The position numbers and the translations under genes are program-made. Shown here one piece after another: positions 8,288 to 15,818 of a stretch of DNA of 64,000 nt. The notes beneath the pieces were generated by a model. That model saw nothing but the letters and a program-made list of their open reading frames with translations, was not told where the DNA came from and searched no databases. This DNA is from Streptococcus mitis (GTDB lineage: Bacteria > Bacillota > Bacilli > Lactobacillales > Streptococcaceae). Location: positions 310,001 through 374,000 of the forward strand of contig NZ_PKIE01000001.1 in assembly GCF_002860865.1 (NCBI RefSeq), in the 5' to 3' direction. Positions within the stretch are counted from its first letter, which is position 1. Each line of letters opens with the position of its first letter.

Positions 8288-8626
8288 ATGAAAAAAGATA
8301 GTATCTGTCAAGTGGATGTTATAAATCAACAAAATGTTACAACCGCAACGAACTACCTTGAAAAGGAAAAAGTCCAAAAATCACTTCGCATTTTATCAAA
8401 ATTTACCGATAATAAACAGATAAATATCATCTTTTATCTCCTTGCCGTCGAAGAACTCTGTGTCTGCGATATAGCCTGTTTATTAAATCTCAGTATGGCA
8501 TCTGCCTCCCACCATCTTCGTAAACTAGCCAATCAAAACATCTTGGACACTAGAAGAGAGGGGAAAATTATATATTATTTTATAAAAGATGAGGAAATCA
8601 GAGATTTTTTTAATCAACTAGGATAA
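8288..8626 (+). CDS. cadC: CadC metal-sensing repressor (ArsR/SmtB family)
   Basis: A 112-residue winged-helix repressor that releases DNA when it binds Cd, Pb or Zn. The start at 8288 follows AGGAG; a 30-bp longer frame exists but lacks a ribosome-binding site. The ELCVCD motif in the alpha-3 region supplies two cysteines and the N-terminal ICQVD a third, as in the CadC thiolate site. The recognition helix SMASASHHLRKL and wing REGKIIYYFI follow. It most likely represses the cadD promoter through the palindrome at 7631-7652. Confidence 0.93.
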   Translation: MKKDSICQVDVINQQNVTTATNYLEKEKVQKSLRILSKFTDNKQINIIFYLLAVEELCVCDIACLLNLSMASASHHLRKLANQNILDTRREGKIIYYFIKDEEIRDFFNQLG

Positions 8627-8669
8627 CAACTATTTTTACTACTTTTCCATGATTATAGGGGGATTGTAT

Positions 8670-9229
8670 ATGAAATTTTTTGAAGAAAATTATTCACATG
8701 AACTACCTACTCGTATCAAAAATTTAAGAAAAAAACACAATATTACACAAAGCGAACTGGGCAATGCAGGTCAAGTTAGTCAAGTTGAAAAGGAAAAGCA
8801 ACAAGTTATCACTTCAATATTGCTTTATTTGAATACTCAAACCGACTTGGACTATAAAGAAATTATTTTTAGAGATATTGCCAAGTTTGTTGAAAATATG
8901 TTTTATCACTGCTTCAGCTCTATTATATTTAGAGTTTTAGAAACTGTAGATAAAAGAATGAATTCTTTGTCGGATGATGACTTAATTTCTATACAATCTA
9001 GCTGTCTTAGACTTTCCAAGACATTCGCAAATTTCAATATTCAAAGAAAAAAATTTTTGATTTCTGATGCAACTGAAAAAATTATCCATAATGGCAAAAA
9101 GGTCATCAAAAAATCAAAAAAGATAAATCAATTTCAACAACAATGGACACATACGCCGAGTTAGCACCGCAAAGAAAGTTAGAATCTGTTAATCTTTATA
9201 TCGATAAGATTGCTGACCTAACGCAATAA
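8670..9229 (+). pseudogene. Frameshifted HTH-type regulator next to cadDC
   Basis: An open frame starts at the ATG at 8670 behind GGGGG and runs to a stop at 9164. Its N-terminus has an HTH beginning, RIKNLRKKHNITQSELGN, but only about 13 residues separate the TQ pair from the EKEK end, roughly five fewer than normal for this fold, so the recognition helix appears shortened. Near 9140 the natural continuation shifts frame: MDTYAELAPQRKLESVNLY runs on to a TAA at 9227-9229. I read this as a decayed transcriptional regulator; the family beyond the HTH is not recognised. Confidence 0.55.
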
Positions 9230-9536
9230 CTACTCTACTATTCACTCTACCTTTTATTATGTAGCATTCTAAAAACATTGATGTACCAACGTTTCTAACA
9301 GCTAAAATAGAAATTATTTAATCTTTTACAGACCTAGACTATTCCCCTATTTAGAATCTATTAATTCATATTTTATAAATTAATTAGTAGATATCTTTTT
9401 TAAAATCCTTGATATTTCGCTGTTTTTAGTCTAATTGAAATCTATACTTTCCAAACCAGATCTTAAGAAAGCTCGTAAAGCTAGCCAGTTCTCTAAAGGT
9501 TAAGAACTAGCTACAATACAGTATTTACAACACTTT
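9230..9536. other. AT-rich stretch without a recognisable gene
   Basis: No supported coding frame is visible. The only notable feature is a 28-bp segment (9455-9482) that repeats, with two differences, the segment at 6050-6077. Confidence 0.5.
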
Positions 9537-9690
9537 ATACTCAATGAAAATCAAAGAGCAAACTAGGAAGCTAGCCGCAGGTTGTTCAAAGAACTGCTTT
9601 GAGGTTGTAGATAAGACTGACGAAGTAAGTAACCATACCCTACGGCAAGACGACGTTGACGTGGTTTGAAGAGATTTTCAAAGAGTATTA
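9537..9690. repeat. BOX element, A-B-C form
   Basis: This 154-bp element has the expected length for one copy each of boxA (59), boxB (45) and boxC (50). It begins TACTCAATGAAAATC and ends with the GACGTTGACGTGGTTTGAAG arm and GAGTATTA. BOX elements can be transcribed and fold as RNA. Confidence 0.92.
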
Positions 9691-9848
9691 TGGTTCACAC
9701 CATGGGGTGTTTTTTGATGATTTTAAGCAAAATTCATACCATTTAATTGAAAGTTATTTAAATTAGATGAAAATTTGTTTTCTGAAAAAGTGGGAAAACA
9801 TTGATTTTAAGCGAATTTTGAATCATATTCGAATGGGAGTTTTTAAAA

Positions 9849-10061
9849 TCATGTTTCGGTGGTAAAGGTTCCAAACTGTATTCTCCATAGTAGAATGATA
9901 TCACCTGCCAGCAAATCATCTGCCAATAAGTCCATATTTCGCTTAGGAACAGGCTTGGGATTTAGGAGCCAAGTATCCAAATCATGTTCAGGCGATATGA
10001 AGGGTTTGACTTGATGGTCTTTATAAAATTTTTCTAAAATAGTATTTACGGATAGTCTCTT
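9849..10061 (-). pseudogene. 3' remnant of an unrecognised gene
   Basis: A 70-residue open stretch on the minus strand runs from a stop at 10062-10064 to a TGA at 9849-9851. It has no start signal but reads like real protein: LEKFYKDHQVKPFISPEHD, then DTWLLNPKPVPKRNMD. It looks like the C-terminal end of a larger protein whose front has been lost. I cannot assign the family. Confidence 0.4.
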
Positions 10062-10133
10062 TCAAACTTTTATTTCCTATTCTAACAACTTTCTAAAAGC
10101 TTTAAAAATTTTATAGTCTGTCAAGTTTTTTTC

Positions 10134-10161
10134 TTGACACCTGTCAGAAATCTGCTATAAT
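10134..10161 (+). promoter_or_regulatory. Promoter of the rpsP operon
   Basis: TTGACA (10134-10139) and TATAAT (10156-10161) are spaced by 16 bp, with an extended -10 TG at 10153-10154. A short inverted repeat (AAATAGC at about 10174, GCTATTT to 10190) lies in the leader, 65 bp after the -10. Confidence 0.9.
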
Positions 10162-10225
10162 AGAACATGTGCTAAATAGCTTAGCTATTTCACCGAAATA
10201 AAAAATAAGAAAAGAGACTCTAAAA

Positions 10226-10498
10226 ATGGCAGTTAAAATCCGTTTGACTCGTATGGGTTCTAAGAAAAAACCTTTCTACCGTATCAACGTAGCAGATTCA
10301 CGTTCACCACGTGACGGACGTTTCATCGAAACAGTTGGAACTTACAACCCACTTGTTGCTGAAAACCAAGTAACTTTGAAAGAAGACCGCGTTCTTGCAT
10401 GGTTGGCTGATGGAGCTCAACCTTCAGATACAGTTCGCAATATCCTTTCAAAAGAAGGTGTATTGAAGAAATTCCACGATTCTAAATTCTCAAAATAA
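10226..10498 (+). CDS. rpsP: 30S ribosomal protein S16
   Basis: This 90-residue protein is a primary assembly protein of the 30S subunit. The N-terminal [20 protein letters not shown] and the SPRDGRFIE segment are diagnostic. Length is normal. It begins an operon with khpA 19 bp downstream, the usual arrangement in streptococci. Confidence 0.98.
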   Translation: MAVKIRLTRMGSKKKPFYRINVADSRSPRDGRFIETVGTYNPLVAENQVTLKEDRVLAWLADGAQPSDTVRNILSKEGVLKKFHDSKFSK

Positions 10499-10517
10499 GT
10501 TTAAAGTAGGTTGACAG

Positions 10518-10757
10518 ATGGATACGATTGAAAATCTCATTATTGCGATTGTGAAACCCTTGATTTCACAACCAGATGCCTTAACTATCAAGATTGAAGA
10601 TACACCAGAGTTTTTGGAGTATCATTTGGATCTTGACCAAAGCGATGTGGGTCGTGTAATCGGTCGTAAGGGTCGCACTATTTCTGCGATAAGAACGATT
10701 GTCTACTCTGTCCCAACTGAAGACAAAAAAGTAAGAATCGTTATTGACGAAAAATAA
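10518..10757 (+). CDS. khpA: KH-domain RNA-binding protein KhpA
   Basis: A 79-residue single-KH-domain protein with the GxxG loop in [16 protein letters not shown]. In pneumococcus KhpA pairs with KhpB (EloR/Jag) to control elongation of the cell wall and binds small RNAs and mRNAs; that role is known for the family and inferred here. It follows rpsP closely, as in most Firmicutes. Confidence 0.95.
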   Translation: MDTIENLIIAIVKPLISQPDALTIKIEDTPEFLEYHLDLDQSDVGRVIGRKGRTISAIRTIVYSVPTEDKKVRIVIDEK

Positions 10758-10801
10758 GAAGGGCGGGACGAATGTCTCGCTTTTTTTGCAAGGAGCAGGA
10801 T

Positions 10802-11128
10802 ATGAAGGATTTAACGTTTAGACAATTACAAGACTACTTACTCGAACATTACCAGCAGTCTCGGACTGAGGAAGGTCTTTTTATCAAGCTAGTGGAGGAA
10901 GTCGGTGAAGTAGCTGAAGTTTTGAATGGTCGCTCTGGTCGAAAAGAAGGGGTGCAGGATTCTAACGAGGAACTTGCTAAAGAACTGGCTGATATCATTC
11001 ACTACACCGTCGCAATAGCAGCTATTAATCATATTGATCTTACCAAGACTATCTTTGAGAAAGACAAAACTGCAGCCATTAAGTACCAACATGAACGTGA
11101 TTTGGAAGGATTTTTGAAGGGAAAGTAG
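10802..11128 (+). CDS. MazG-like nucleotide pyrophosphohydrolase-domain protein
   Basis: A 108-residue protein with the EEVGEVAE and ELADIIHY motifs that hold the metal-binding acidic residues of the all-alpha NTP pyrophosphohydrolase (MazG-like) fold. Such enzymes hydrolyse NTPs or modified dNTPs to the monophosphate. The ATG at 10802 is chosen for its AAGGAGCAGG ribosome-binding site; a frame reaching back to 10772 lacks one. It is probably co-transcribed with rpsP and khpA. The exact substrate cannot be told. Confidence 0.88.
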   Translation: MKDLTFRQLQDYLLEHYQQSRTEEGLFIKLVEEVGEVAEVLNGRSGRKEGVQDSNEELAKELADIIHYTVAIAAINHIDLTKTIFEKDKTAAIKYQHERDLEGFLKGK

Positions 11129-11231
11129 AGATGTTGTCCCCTTCCTCCAACTTGAGAAAATCCTTGGAACGTGATAAAATAAAGGATAAGGATTTTTAAT
11201 AATTTATTATATAGAACGAGTGGATTTCTTT

Positions 11232-12020
11232 ATGAAGAGGTTTGAGGTATCTACAGAGATTGGTAGTCTCTCTGTTACTTATCAAAAGCAAAAGAAAATG
11301 CTAGTTTGTTTAAGTGGCGCAGGTTTGCTACCAAGTTATGAAAATTTTTCACTTATACTTGAAAAACTTCCTCCTACAATTGGTTATTTGACAATTGATT
11401 TTCCGAACACAGGTAGAAGTCCGATTCATGACCAAGCTGGAAAAAATCTAGATAATCTTGCAGATGCGGTTTATGAAGTACTTGAAGTATTAGGGATTTC
11501 TGAATATATACTTTGTGTACATAGTTTGAGTGGAATTTTAGCTTGTAAATTGCTCAAGAAACCAATTAAGTGTCAGGCTTTAGTAGCAATGGAACCGACA
11601 ACTAAAAACGTCATGTTTGCTGATTTTTCAGAAAATCCTTATCCAGAAATGGAAGAGCAGATGAGGCTGATTAATGAGTGTGGTCCTGAACTTTATTTTA
11701 AGAACTTAACTCAAGCCACATTTAGCCCTGAAACTAATAAAGAAATCTGGGCAATAATGCAAGAAAAAGGTTCAGAGTTGGAAAATCAAGATACAGGATT
11801 TCAGATATCTGGAGAGATTACTGAGGAAGATTTTGAGAACGTATCTATAGAATCTTATATCCCTGTATTTATTTTTTGTCAGGCTTATAGGGAAAAAGAG
11901 TACAGAGAATCAGAATATTGGACTTCCAATACTAAACTCATTTTAGGAGGGAATCACCATTATTTACAATGGTCAGAATCAGAAAAAATTGTGACTATTA
12001 TTCGAGAATTATCCGAATAA
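11232..12020 (+). CDS. Alpha/beta hydrolase-fold protein
   Basis: A 262-residue cytosolic protein with the alpha/beta hydrolase layout. The nucleophile elbow appears as CVHSLSG, the oxyanion region as LSGAGLL, a DFPNTGRS loop follows strand 4, and GNHHYLQW near the end supplies the catalytic His. The substrate is unknown. The start is uncertain: ATG at 11232 is preferred, while a GTG at 11220 extends it by four residues; neither has a strong ribosome-binding site. It lies between the rpsP and rimM groups in the same direction. Confidence 0.75.
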   Translation: MKRFEVSTEIGSLSVTYQKQKKMLVCLSGAGLLPSYENFSLILEKLPPTIGYLTIDFPNTGRSPIHDQAGKNLDNLADAVYEVLEVLGISEYILCVHSLSGILACKLLKKPIKCQALVAMEPTTKNVMFADFSENPYPEMEEQMRLINECGPELYFKNLTQATFSPETNKEIWAIMQEKGSELENQDTGFQISGEITEEDFENVSIESYIPVFIFCQAYREKEYRESEYWTSNTKLILGGNHHYLQWSESEKIVTIIRELSE

Positions 12021-12050
12021 GATGGAAAGAAATAGACTACAGGAGACAAG

Positions 12051-12569
12051 ATGAACTACTTTAATGTTGGGAAAATCGTCAATACGCAGGGGTTGCAGGG
12101 TGAGATGCGAGTCTTGTCTGTGACAGATTTTGCAGAAGAACGGTTTAAAAAAGGTACTGAGCTAGCCTTGTTTGATGAAAAAGATCAGTTTGTTCAAACA
12201 GTGACCATCGCTAGCCACCGTAAACAGAAGAACTTTGACATTATTAAATTCAAAGATATGTACCATATCAATGCTATTGAAAAGTACAAGGGATACAGTC
12301 TCAAGGTTGCTGAGGAAGATTTGAATGACCTAGACGATGGTGAATTCTACTATCACGAGATTATCGGTTTGGAAGTCTATGAGGGGGATAACTTGATTGG
12401 AACCATCAAGGAAATCCTGCAACCAGGTGCCAACGATGTCTGGGTGGTCAAGCGAAAAGGAAAGCGTGACTTGCTCTTGCCTTATATCCCACCAGTGGTT
12501 CTCAATGTTGATATTCCAAATAACCGCGTCGATGTGGAAATCTTAGAAGGGTTAGACGATGAAGATTGA
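12051..12569 (+). CDS. rimM: Ribosome maturation factor RimM
   Basis: A 172-residue factor that binds S19 and helps mature the 30S head. The N-terminal [17 protein letters not shown] and the PRC-barrel region with [15 protein letters not shown] and [13 protein letters not shown] are typical. AGGAGA lies just before the ATG. Its 3' end overlaps trmD by 11 bp, indicating translational coupling. Confidence 0.97.
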   Translation: MNYFNVGKIVNTQGLQGEMRVLSVTDFAEERFKKGTELALFDEKDQFVQTVTIASHRKQKNFDIIKFKDMYHINAIEKYKGYSLKVAEEDLNDLDDGEFYYHEIIGLEVYEGDNLIGTIKEILQPGANDVWVVKRKGKRDLLLPYIPPVVLNVDIPNNRVDVEILEGLDDED

Positions 12570-13278
12570 TATTTTAACCCTCTTTCCAGAGATGTTTTCT
12601 CCGCTAGAGCACTCAATCGTTGGAAAGGCTCGAGAAAAAGGGCTCTTGGATATCCAGTATCATAATTTTCGAGAAAATGCTGAAAAGGCCCGCCATGTCG
12701 ACGATGAGCCCTACGGAGGAGGTCAGGGGATGTTGCTCCGAGTCCAACCCATTTTCGATGCCTTTGATGCTATTGAAAAGAAAAATCCGCGCGTTATTCT
12801 CCTAGACCCAGCTGGAAAGCAGTTTGATCAGGCTTATGCTGAGGATTTGGCTCAAGAGCAAGAGCTAATCTTTATCTGTGGTCACTACGAGGGGTATGAT
12901 GAGCGCATTAAGACCTTGGTGACAGATGAGATTTCCCTGGGCGACTATGTCTTGACTGGTGGAGAGTTGGCTGCTATGACCATGATTGATGCTACGGTAC
13001 GTCTGATTCCAGAAGTGATTGGCAAGGAGTCTAGCCACCAAGATGATAGTTTTTCTTCAGGCCTTCTTGAATATCCTCAGTACACACGTCCCTATGATTA
13101 TCGAGGCATGGTTGTGCCAGATGTACTGATGAGCGGACACCATGAAAAGATTCGTCAGTGGCGATTGTATGAGAGTTTGAAGAAAACCTACGAGCGCAGA
13201 CCAGATTTGTTAGAAAATTATCAACTTACAGCAGAAGAAGAAAAAATGCTGGCAGAAATCAAAGAAAACAAAGAATAA
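12559..13278 (+). CDS. trmD: tRNA (guanine-N1)-methyltransferase TrmD
   Basis: A 239-residue SPOUT-class enzyme that methylates G37 of tRNAs to prevent frameshifting. The N-terminal [13 protein letters not shown], the GGGQGM loop and the deep-knot region [13 protein letters not shown] followed by [13 protein letters not shown] are all present. It overlaps rimM and is followed 11 bp later by the ATP-cone gene. Confidence 0.98.
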   Translation: MKIDILTLFPEMFSPLEHSIVGKAREKGLLDIQYHNFRENAEKARHVDDEPYGGGQGMLLRVQPIFDAFDAIEKKNPRVILLDPAGKQFDQAYAEDLAQEQELIFICGHYEGYDERIKTLVTDEISLGDYVLTGGELAAMTMIDATVRLIPEVIGKESSHQDDSFSSGLLEYPQYTRPYDYRGMVVPDVLMSGHHEKIRQWRLYESLKKTYERRPDLLENYQLTAEEEKMLAEIKENKE

Positions 13279-13289
13279 AGGAGAAACCT

Positions 13290-13628
13290 ATGCAAGTAAT
13301 CAAACGTGATGGAGAAATTGCTGAATTTAATCCAGATAAGATTTACCAAGCTATCTTAAAGGCAGCCCAGACTGTCTATGTATTGACAGATGATTTACGT
13401 CAAAACCTTGCACAAGTCACTAAGAAAGTGGTTTTGGATTTGGAAGAGGCCAAGGTGGAACGTGCGACCATCAGCATGATTCAGTCTATGGTTGAACATC
13501 GTTTGCTGGGTGCAGGTTACATTACCATTGCAGAACACTACATTTCCTATCGTCTACAACGTGACTTGGAAAGAAGTGGTTATGGAGATCATATCGCAGT
13601 TCATTTACATTTTGAACAAATTCGCTAA
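13290..13628 (+). CDS. Stand-alone ATP-cone domain protein
   Basis: A 112-residue protein that consists of little more than an ATP-cone, the nucleotide-sensing module found at the front of ribonucleotide reductases and in NrdR. It begins MQVIKRDGEIAEFNPDKIYQAIL, and has the helical segment ATISMIQSMVEHRLL. No reductase or zinc-ribbon part is attached. AAGGAG supports the start. It ends the rimM-trmD operon at a shared terminator. It may sense ATP/dATP in trans; that is inference. Confidence 0.85.
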   Translation: MQVIKRDGEIAEFNPDKIYQAILKAAQTVYVLTDDLRQNLAQVTKKVVLDLEEAKVERATISMIQSMVEHRLLGAGYITIAEHYISYRLQRDLERSGYGDHIAVHLHFEQIR

Positions 13629-13632
13629 GAAA

Positions 13633-13667
13633 AAAGAGTGGGATGAAACAACTACATCTCACTCTTT
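13633..13667. terminator. Bidirectional terminator
   Basis: A 13-bp stem (13633-13645 with 13655-13667, one G-U) lies between the convergent ATP-cone gene and the minus-strand gene, with A and T runs on the outer sides. It overlaps the last codons of the minus-strand gene. Confidence 0.85.
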
Positions 13668-13979
13668 CTTAAATCTATTTTTTTGGGCTGTTTGGACAGT
13701 TGAGGGGACAAATCGCAGGCGTTGAATATCGCTTATGCGGATAATACGGGTCACATTTTTGGCAAAATTTTTCACGATAATTTGCTGGCGTTGCTGATCG
13801 TATTTGATGATATCACCTGTAAAACTTGCCTCAGACAAGATAAGGTGAACAGCAGTTTGTTTCTGGATAGCCTCTTCAATAGTGGCTGTAAGGGAGTTGC
13901 TTTCAGTATGGTCTGGTTGGTCATGTCCATTTAAAAAGTCATGTATTTTATCTAGAACTTGCTGGAATTTATGTCTCAT
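13659..13979 (-). CDS. Conserved hypothetical protein, possibly YolD-like
   Basis: A 106-residue cytosolic protein. The first half is charged and helical; the second half has a beta pattern (TGDIIKYDQQRQQIIVKN and RIIRISDIQRLRFV) similar in rhythm to YolD-like proteins. The 3' end runs into the shared terminator stem. No catalytic motif is seen and the family assignment is weak. Confidence 0.6.
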   Translation of the reverse strand: MRHKFQQVLDKIHDFLNGHDQPDHTESNSLTATIEEAIQKQTAVHLILSEASFTGDIIKYDQQRQQIIVKNFAKNVTRIIRISDIQRLRFVPSTVQTAQKNRFKKE

Positions 13980-14077
13980 ATTGGCCTCCCTTCTTTTATA
14001 TCAATATTATATAAAATTTTCCTAAAATCTACAAGATTTTACGAATAATCAAATGAAAGCTAAAAAAGGAGAAGAAA

Positions 14078-14293
14078 ATGGCAGAATTTACATTTGAAAT
14101 TGAAGAGCACTTGTTGACTCTTTCTGAAAACGAAAAAGGTTGGACTAAGGAAATCAACCGTGTGAGCTTTAATGGTGCCCCTGCAAAGTTTGATATTCGT
14201 GCTTGGAGCCCAGACCATACTAAAATGGGCAAAGGGATTACTCTCTCCAATGAAGAATTTCAAACAATGGTGGATGCTTTTAAAGGAAACTAA
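14078..14293 (+). CDS. PC4/YdbC-like single-stranded DNA-binding protein
   Basis: A 71-residue protein of the YdbC family, whose fold resembles the eukaryotic coactivator PC4 and binds single-stranded DNA. The WTKEINRVSFNGAPAKFDIR and WSPDHTKMGKGITLS segments are characteristic. AAAAGGAG gives strong initiation. The stop codon TAA forms the first bases of a BOX element. Confidence 0.9.
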   Translation: MAEFTFEIEEHLLTLSENEKGWTKEINRVSFNGAPAKFDIRAWSPDHTKMGKGITLSNEEFQTMVDAFKGN

Positions 14294-14397
14294 TACTCTT
14301 CGAAAATCTCTTCAAACCGCGTCAGCTTCGCTTTGCCGTACTCAAGTATAGCCTGCGGCTAGTTTCCTAGTTTGATCTTTGATTTTCATTGAGTATA
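14292..14397. repeat. BOX element, A-C form
   Basis: About 106 bp in the same orientation as the copy at 4724, with a boxA arm (GCGTCAGCTTCGCTTTGCCG) and a boxC arm ending GATTTTCATTGAGTATA. Its left end coincides with the stop codon of the PC4-like gene. Confidence 0.9.
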
Positions 14398-14415
14398 AGT
14401 TTTTAAAATGAAAGA

Positions 14416-14453
14416 AAAGGATATTGAGTCATGGCAACTCGATATCCTTTTTT
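14416..14453. terminator. Bidirectional terminator before bioY
   Basis: A 14-bp stem (14416-14429 with 14437-14450, one G-U pair), A-rich before and T-rich after, serves the convergent PC4-like gene and bioY. Confidence 0.85.
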
Positions 14454-14988
14454 AGTTAGCGAAGTAAGCCTGATTTTTAAGGCGTTGAAGTAAGGGACGG
14501 CTAATCAAACTAATAGCTAGAAGTTTACCAAGGTCTGGAATGATAAAGGGAATGACCCCCACAACAAGAGCTTTTTCAAATGCCATTCCAGCTAGAAAAT
14601 GCAAGCTGAGAATCCCGCCGACAAAGACAAGGGCATCACCCAAGAGGTTTGCAAGGAAAATCTTGACAACACCACTCTTGCTGTTGGTTAGAGAGGAAGT
14701 AAGTCCAGAGTAAACGAGATAAAACCAAAGATAGCCTGCAGTAGGGCCAATCAAAGCATGAAATCCAGCTCCATCTCCTGCAAAGACAGGAAGACCGATA
14801 GCACCTAGAAGAAGATAGAGTCCAACAGAAAGTACAGCCTCCCTCGGTCTAAAGACAGTAGCAATCAAGCCGATTGCAAAGTTTTGCAGAGTGAAGGGAA
14901 CAGGTCCAATTGGAAGACTGATTTGTGCCAAAACAGCAATGAGAGCAGCCCCAATAGCAGGGATAGCATAAACGTGAGCTTTTTTCAA
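14452..14988 (-). CDS. bioY: BioY-family biotin transporter S-component
   Basis: A 178-residue membrane protein with about six hydrophobic segments, the substrate-binding component of an ECF-type vitamin transporter. The segments LAQISLPIGPVPFTLQNFAIG, split by a loop, and GPTAGYLWFY are BioY hallmarks. The ECF energising module is not in this window, so it would share one encoded elsewhere. Its promoter overlaps a BirA-type operator, so repression by biotin is expected. Confidence 0.93.
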   Translation of the reverse strand: MKKAHVYAIPAIGAALIAVLAQISLPIGPVPFTLQNFAIGLIATVFRPREAVLSVGLYLLLGAIGLPVFAGDGAGFHALIGPTAGYLWFYLVYSGLTSSLTNSKSGVVKIFLANLLGDALVFVGGILSLHFLAGMAFEKALVVGVIPFIIPDLGKLLAISLISRPLLQRLKNQAYFAN

Positions 14989-15021
14989 AATAGTTAACCT
15001 CTTTTCTGATGTATAGTAACT

Positions 15022-15074
15022 ATTATACTCATAGAAGAATTATTGTCAACCTATTTTTATATAAAAGGTAACAA
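15022..15074 (-). promoter_or_regulatory. bioY promoter with BirA-type operator
   Basis: TTGTCAACC (15043-15051), a 15-bp gap and GGTAACAA (15067-15074) match the Gram-positive BirA operator (TTGTTAACC-N14-16-GGTTAACAA) with one substitution and one missing base. On the minus strand the left arm contains TTGACA, which with TATAAT (15022-15027) makes a 16-bp-spaced promoter. The operator thus covers the -35 box. Confidence 0.75.
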
Positions 15075-15187
15075 AAACTGTAACGGCCGATTTTTCTTAT
15101 TGGTTAAGTTGGATAATTATTTTGTTGATTCGAAAATCGCCTTTATAGATAATCCCATTTTATCAAAAAAAAATATACTATAAATAC

Positions 15188-15216
15188 TTGACGAACTAAA
15201 AAATAAGTTTTATATT
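15188..15216 (+). promoter_or_regulatory. Possible promoter of the bacteriocin operon
   Basis: TTGACG (15188-15193) and TATATT (15211-15216), 17 bp apart, lie upstream of the decayed bacteriocin frame and the intact bacteriocin gene. Confidence 0.5.
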
Positions 15217-15241
15217 AATAAATGTAAGCGAATGCATATAG

Positions 15242-15418
15242 ATGTGTTCAATTTTAAAAGGAGGGGTAGTTATGAGATATTTTAACTACTCTAGATACCA
15301 TAACGGTGATTAAAAACATAAATATTATCAATTCATATTAAAGTAATATGGATGGACTAAAAAGGGGACTGTTGCTTATTCTTCATCAAATATTTTAATT
15401 AAAGAAGAAGTAAAATGA
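15242..15418 (+). pseudogene. Decayed lactococcin 972-like reading frame
   Basis: A frame open from 15242, with a strong AAAAGGAGGGG before an ATG at 15272, reads MRYFNYSRYHNGD-stop, then KHKYYQFILK-stop, then YGWTKKGTVAYSSS and on to a TGA at 15416-15418. All pieces are in one frame, broken only by two TAA codons. The spaced aromatic residues and the 'YGW-x-K-x-G-x-x-AYSS' segment resemble the mature part of lactococcin 972-family peptides, including the intact gene next door (YGWAYSSATKSW). The final TGA overlaps the intact gene's ATG. Either a dead paralogue or a 13-residue translated leader peptide. Confidence 0.45.
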
Positions 15419-15753
15419 AAAAAAGAATTAACAAGAAAGCATCTGTTTTTCTAGTCGCAAGTGTTTTAAGTTTTAGCTTTGCTACTGTAGCTAGTATTGT
15501 TAGTGCAACTACAGCACACCCTGCTCCAAGTCCCATTATTGATGTATGGGAATATGGTGTAAATGATAACTCTGGTTATTCGAATTACTTTGTTAGTTCT
15601 CCAGATAATATTGGTTCAAAATCTTCAGTAACGAATTTTTGGGGAACAGTTAAAGCTCAGGATAAACAAGATTATGGATGGGCATATTCAAGTGCTACAA
15701 AATCTTGGAGCGATGTTCGATTAAATGCATATTGGGATTATTATAGATTTTAA
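15415..15753 (+). CDS. Lactococcin 972-family bacteriocin precursor
   Basis: A 112-residue secreted peptide. A positively charged N-terminus and hydrophobic core form a Sec signal peptide ending near VSA (about residue 31), leaving a mature peptide of about 80 residues, rich in Tyr, Trp, Ser and Asn with no Cys. Motifs such as WEYGVND, YSNYFV and YGWAYSSATKSWS fit the lactococcin 972 family, which blocks septum formation by binding lipid II in lactococci. The next genes are the family's usual membrane protein and ABC ATPase. No close-target information can be read from the sequence. Confidence 0.88.
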   Translation: MKKRINKKASVFLVASVLSFSFATVASIVSATTAHPAPSPIIDVWEYGVNDNSGYSNYFVSSPDNIGSKSSVTNFWGTVKAQDKQDYGWAYSSATKSWSDVRLNAYWDYYRF

Positions 15754-15769
15754 AAATAATTTATGAAAA

Positions 15770-15801
15770 CAAGAGACCCAATTATAAAATAGGGTCTCTT
15801 G
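15770..15801 (+). terminator. Hairpin between bacteriocin and transporter genes
   Basis: A perfect 10-bp stem (CAAGAGACCC, 15770-15779, with 15792-15801) lacks a good T run. It could act as a leaky terminator or RNA stabiliser giving more bacteriocin than transporter mRNA. Confidence 0.55.
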
Positions 15802-15818
15802 TAATATGGTAATTGCTT

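Noticed and set aside
9719..9822. Further CiaR-like TTTAAG boxes as small RNA promoters
   Set aside because: No terminator hairpin or transcript-like stretch follows within 150 bp.
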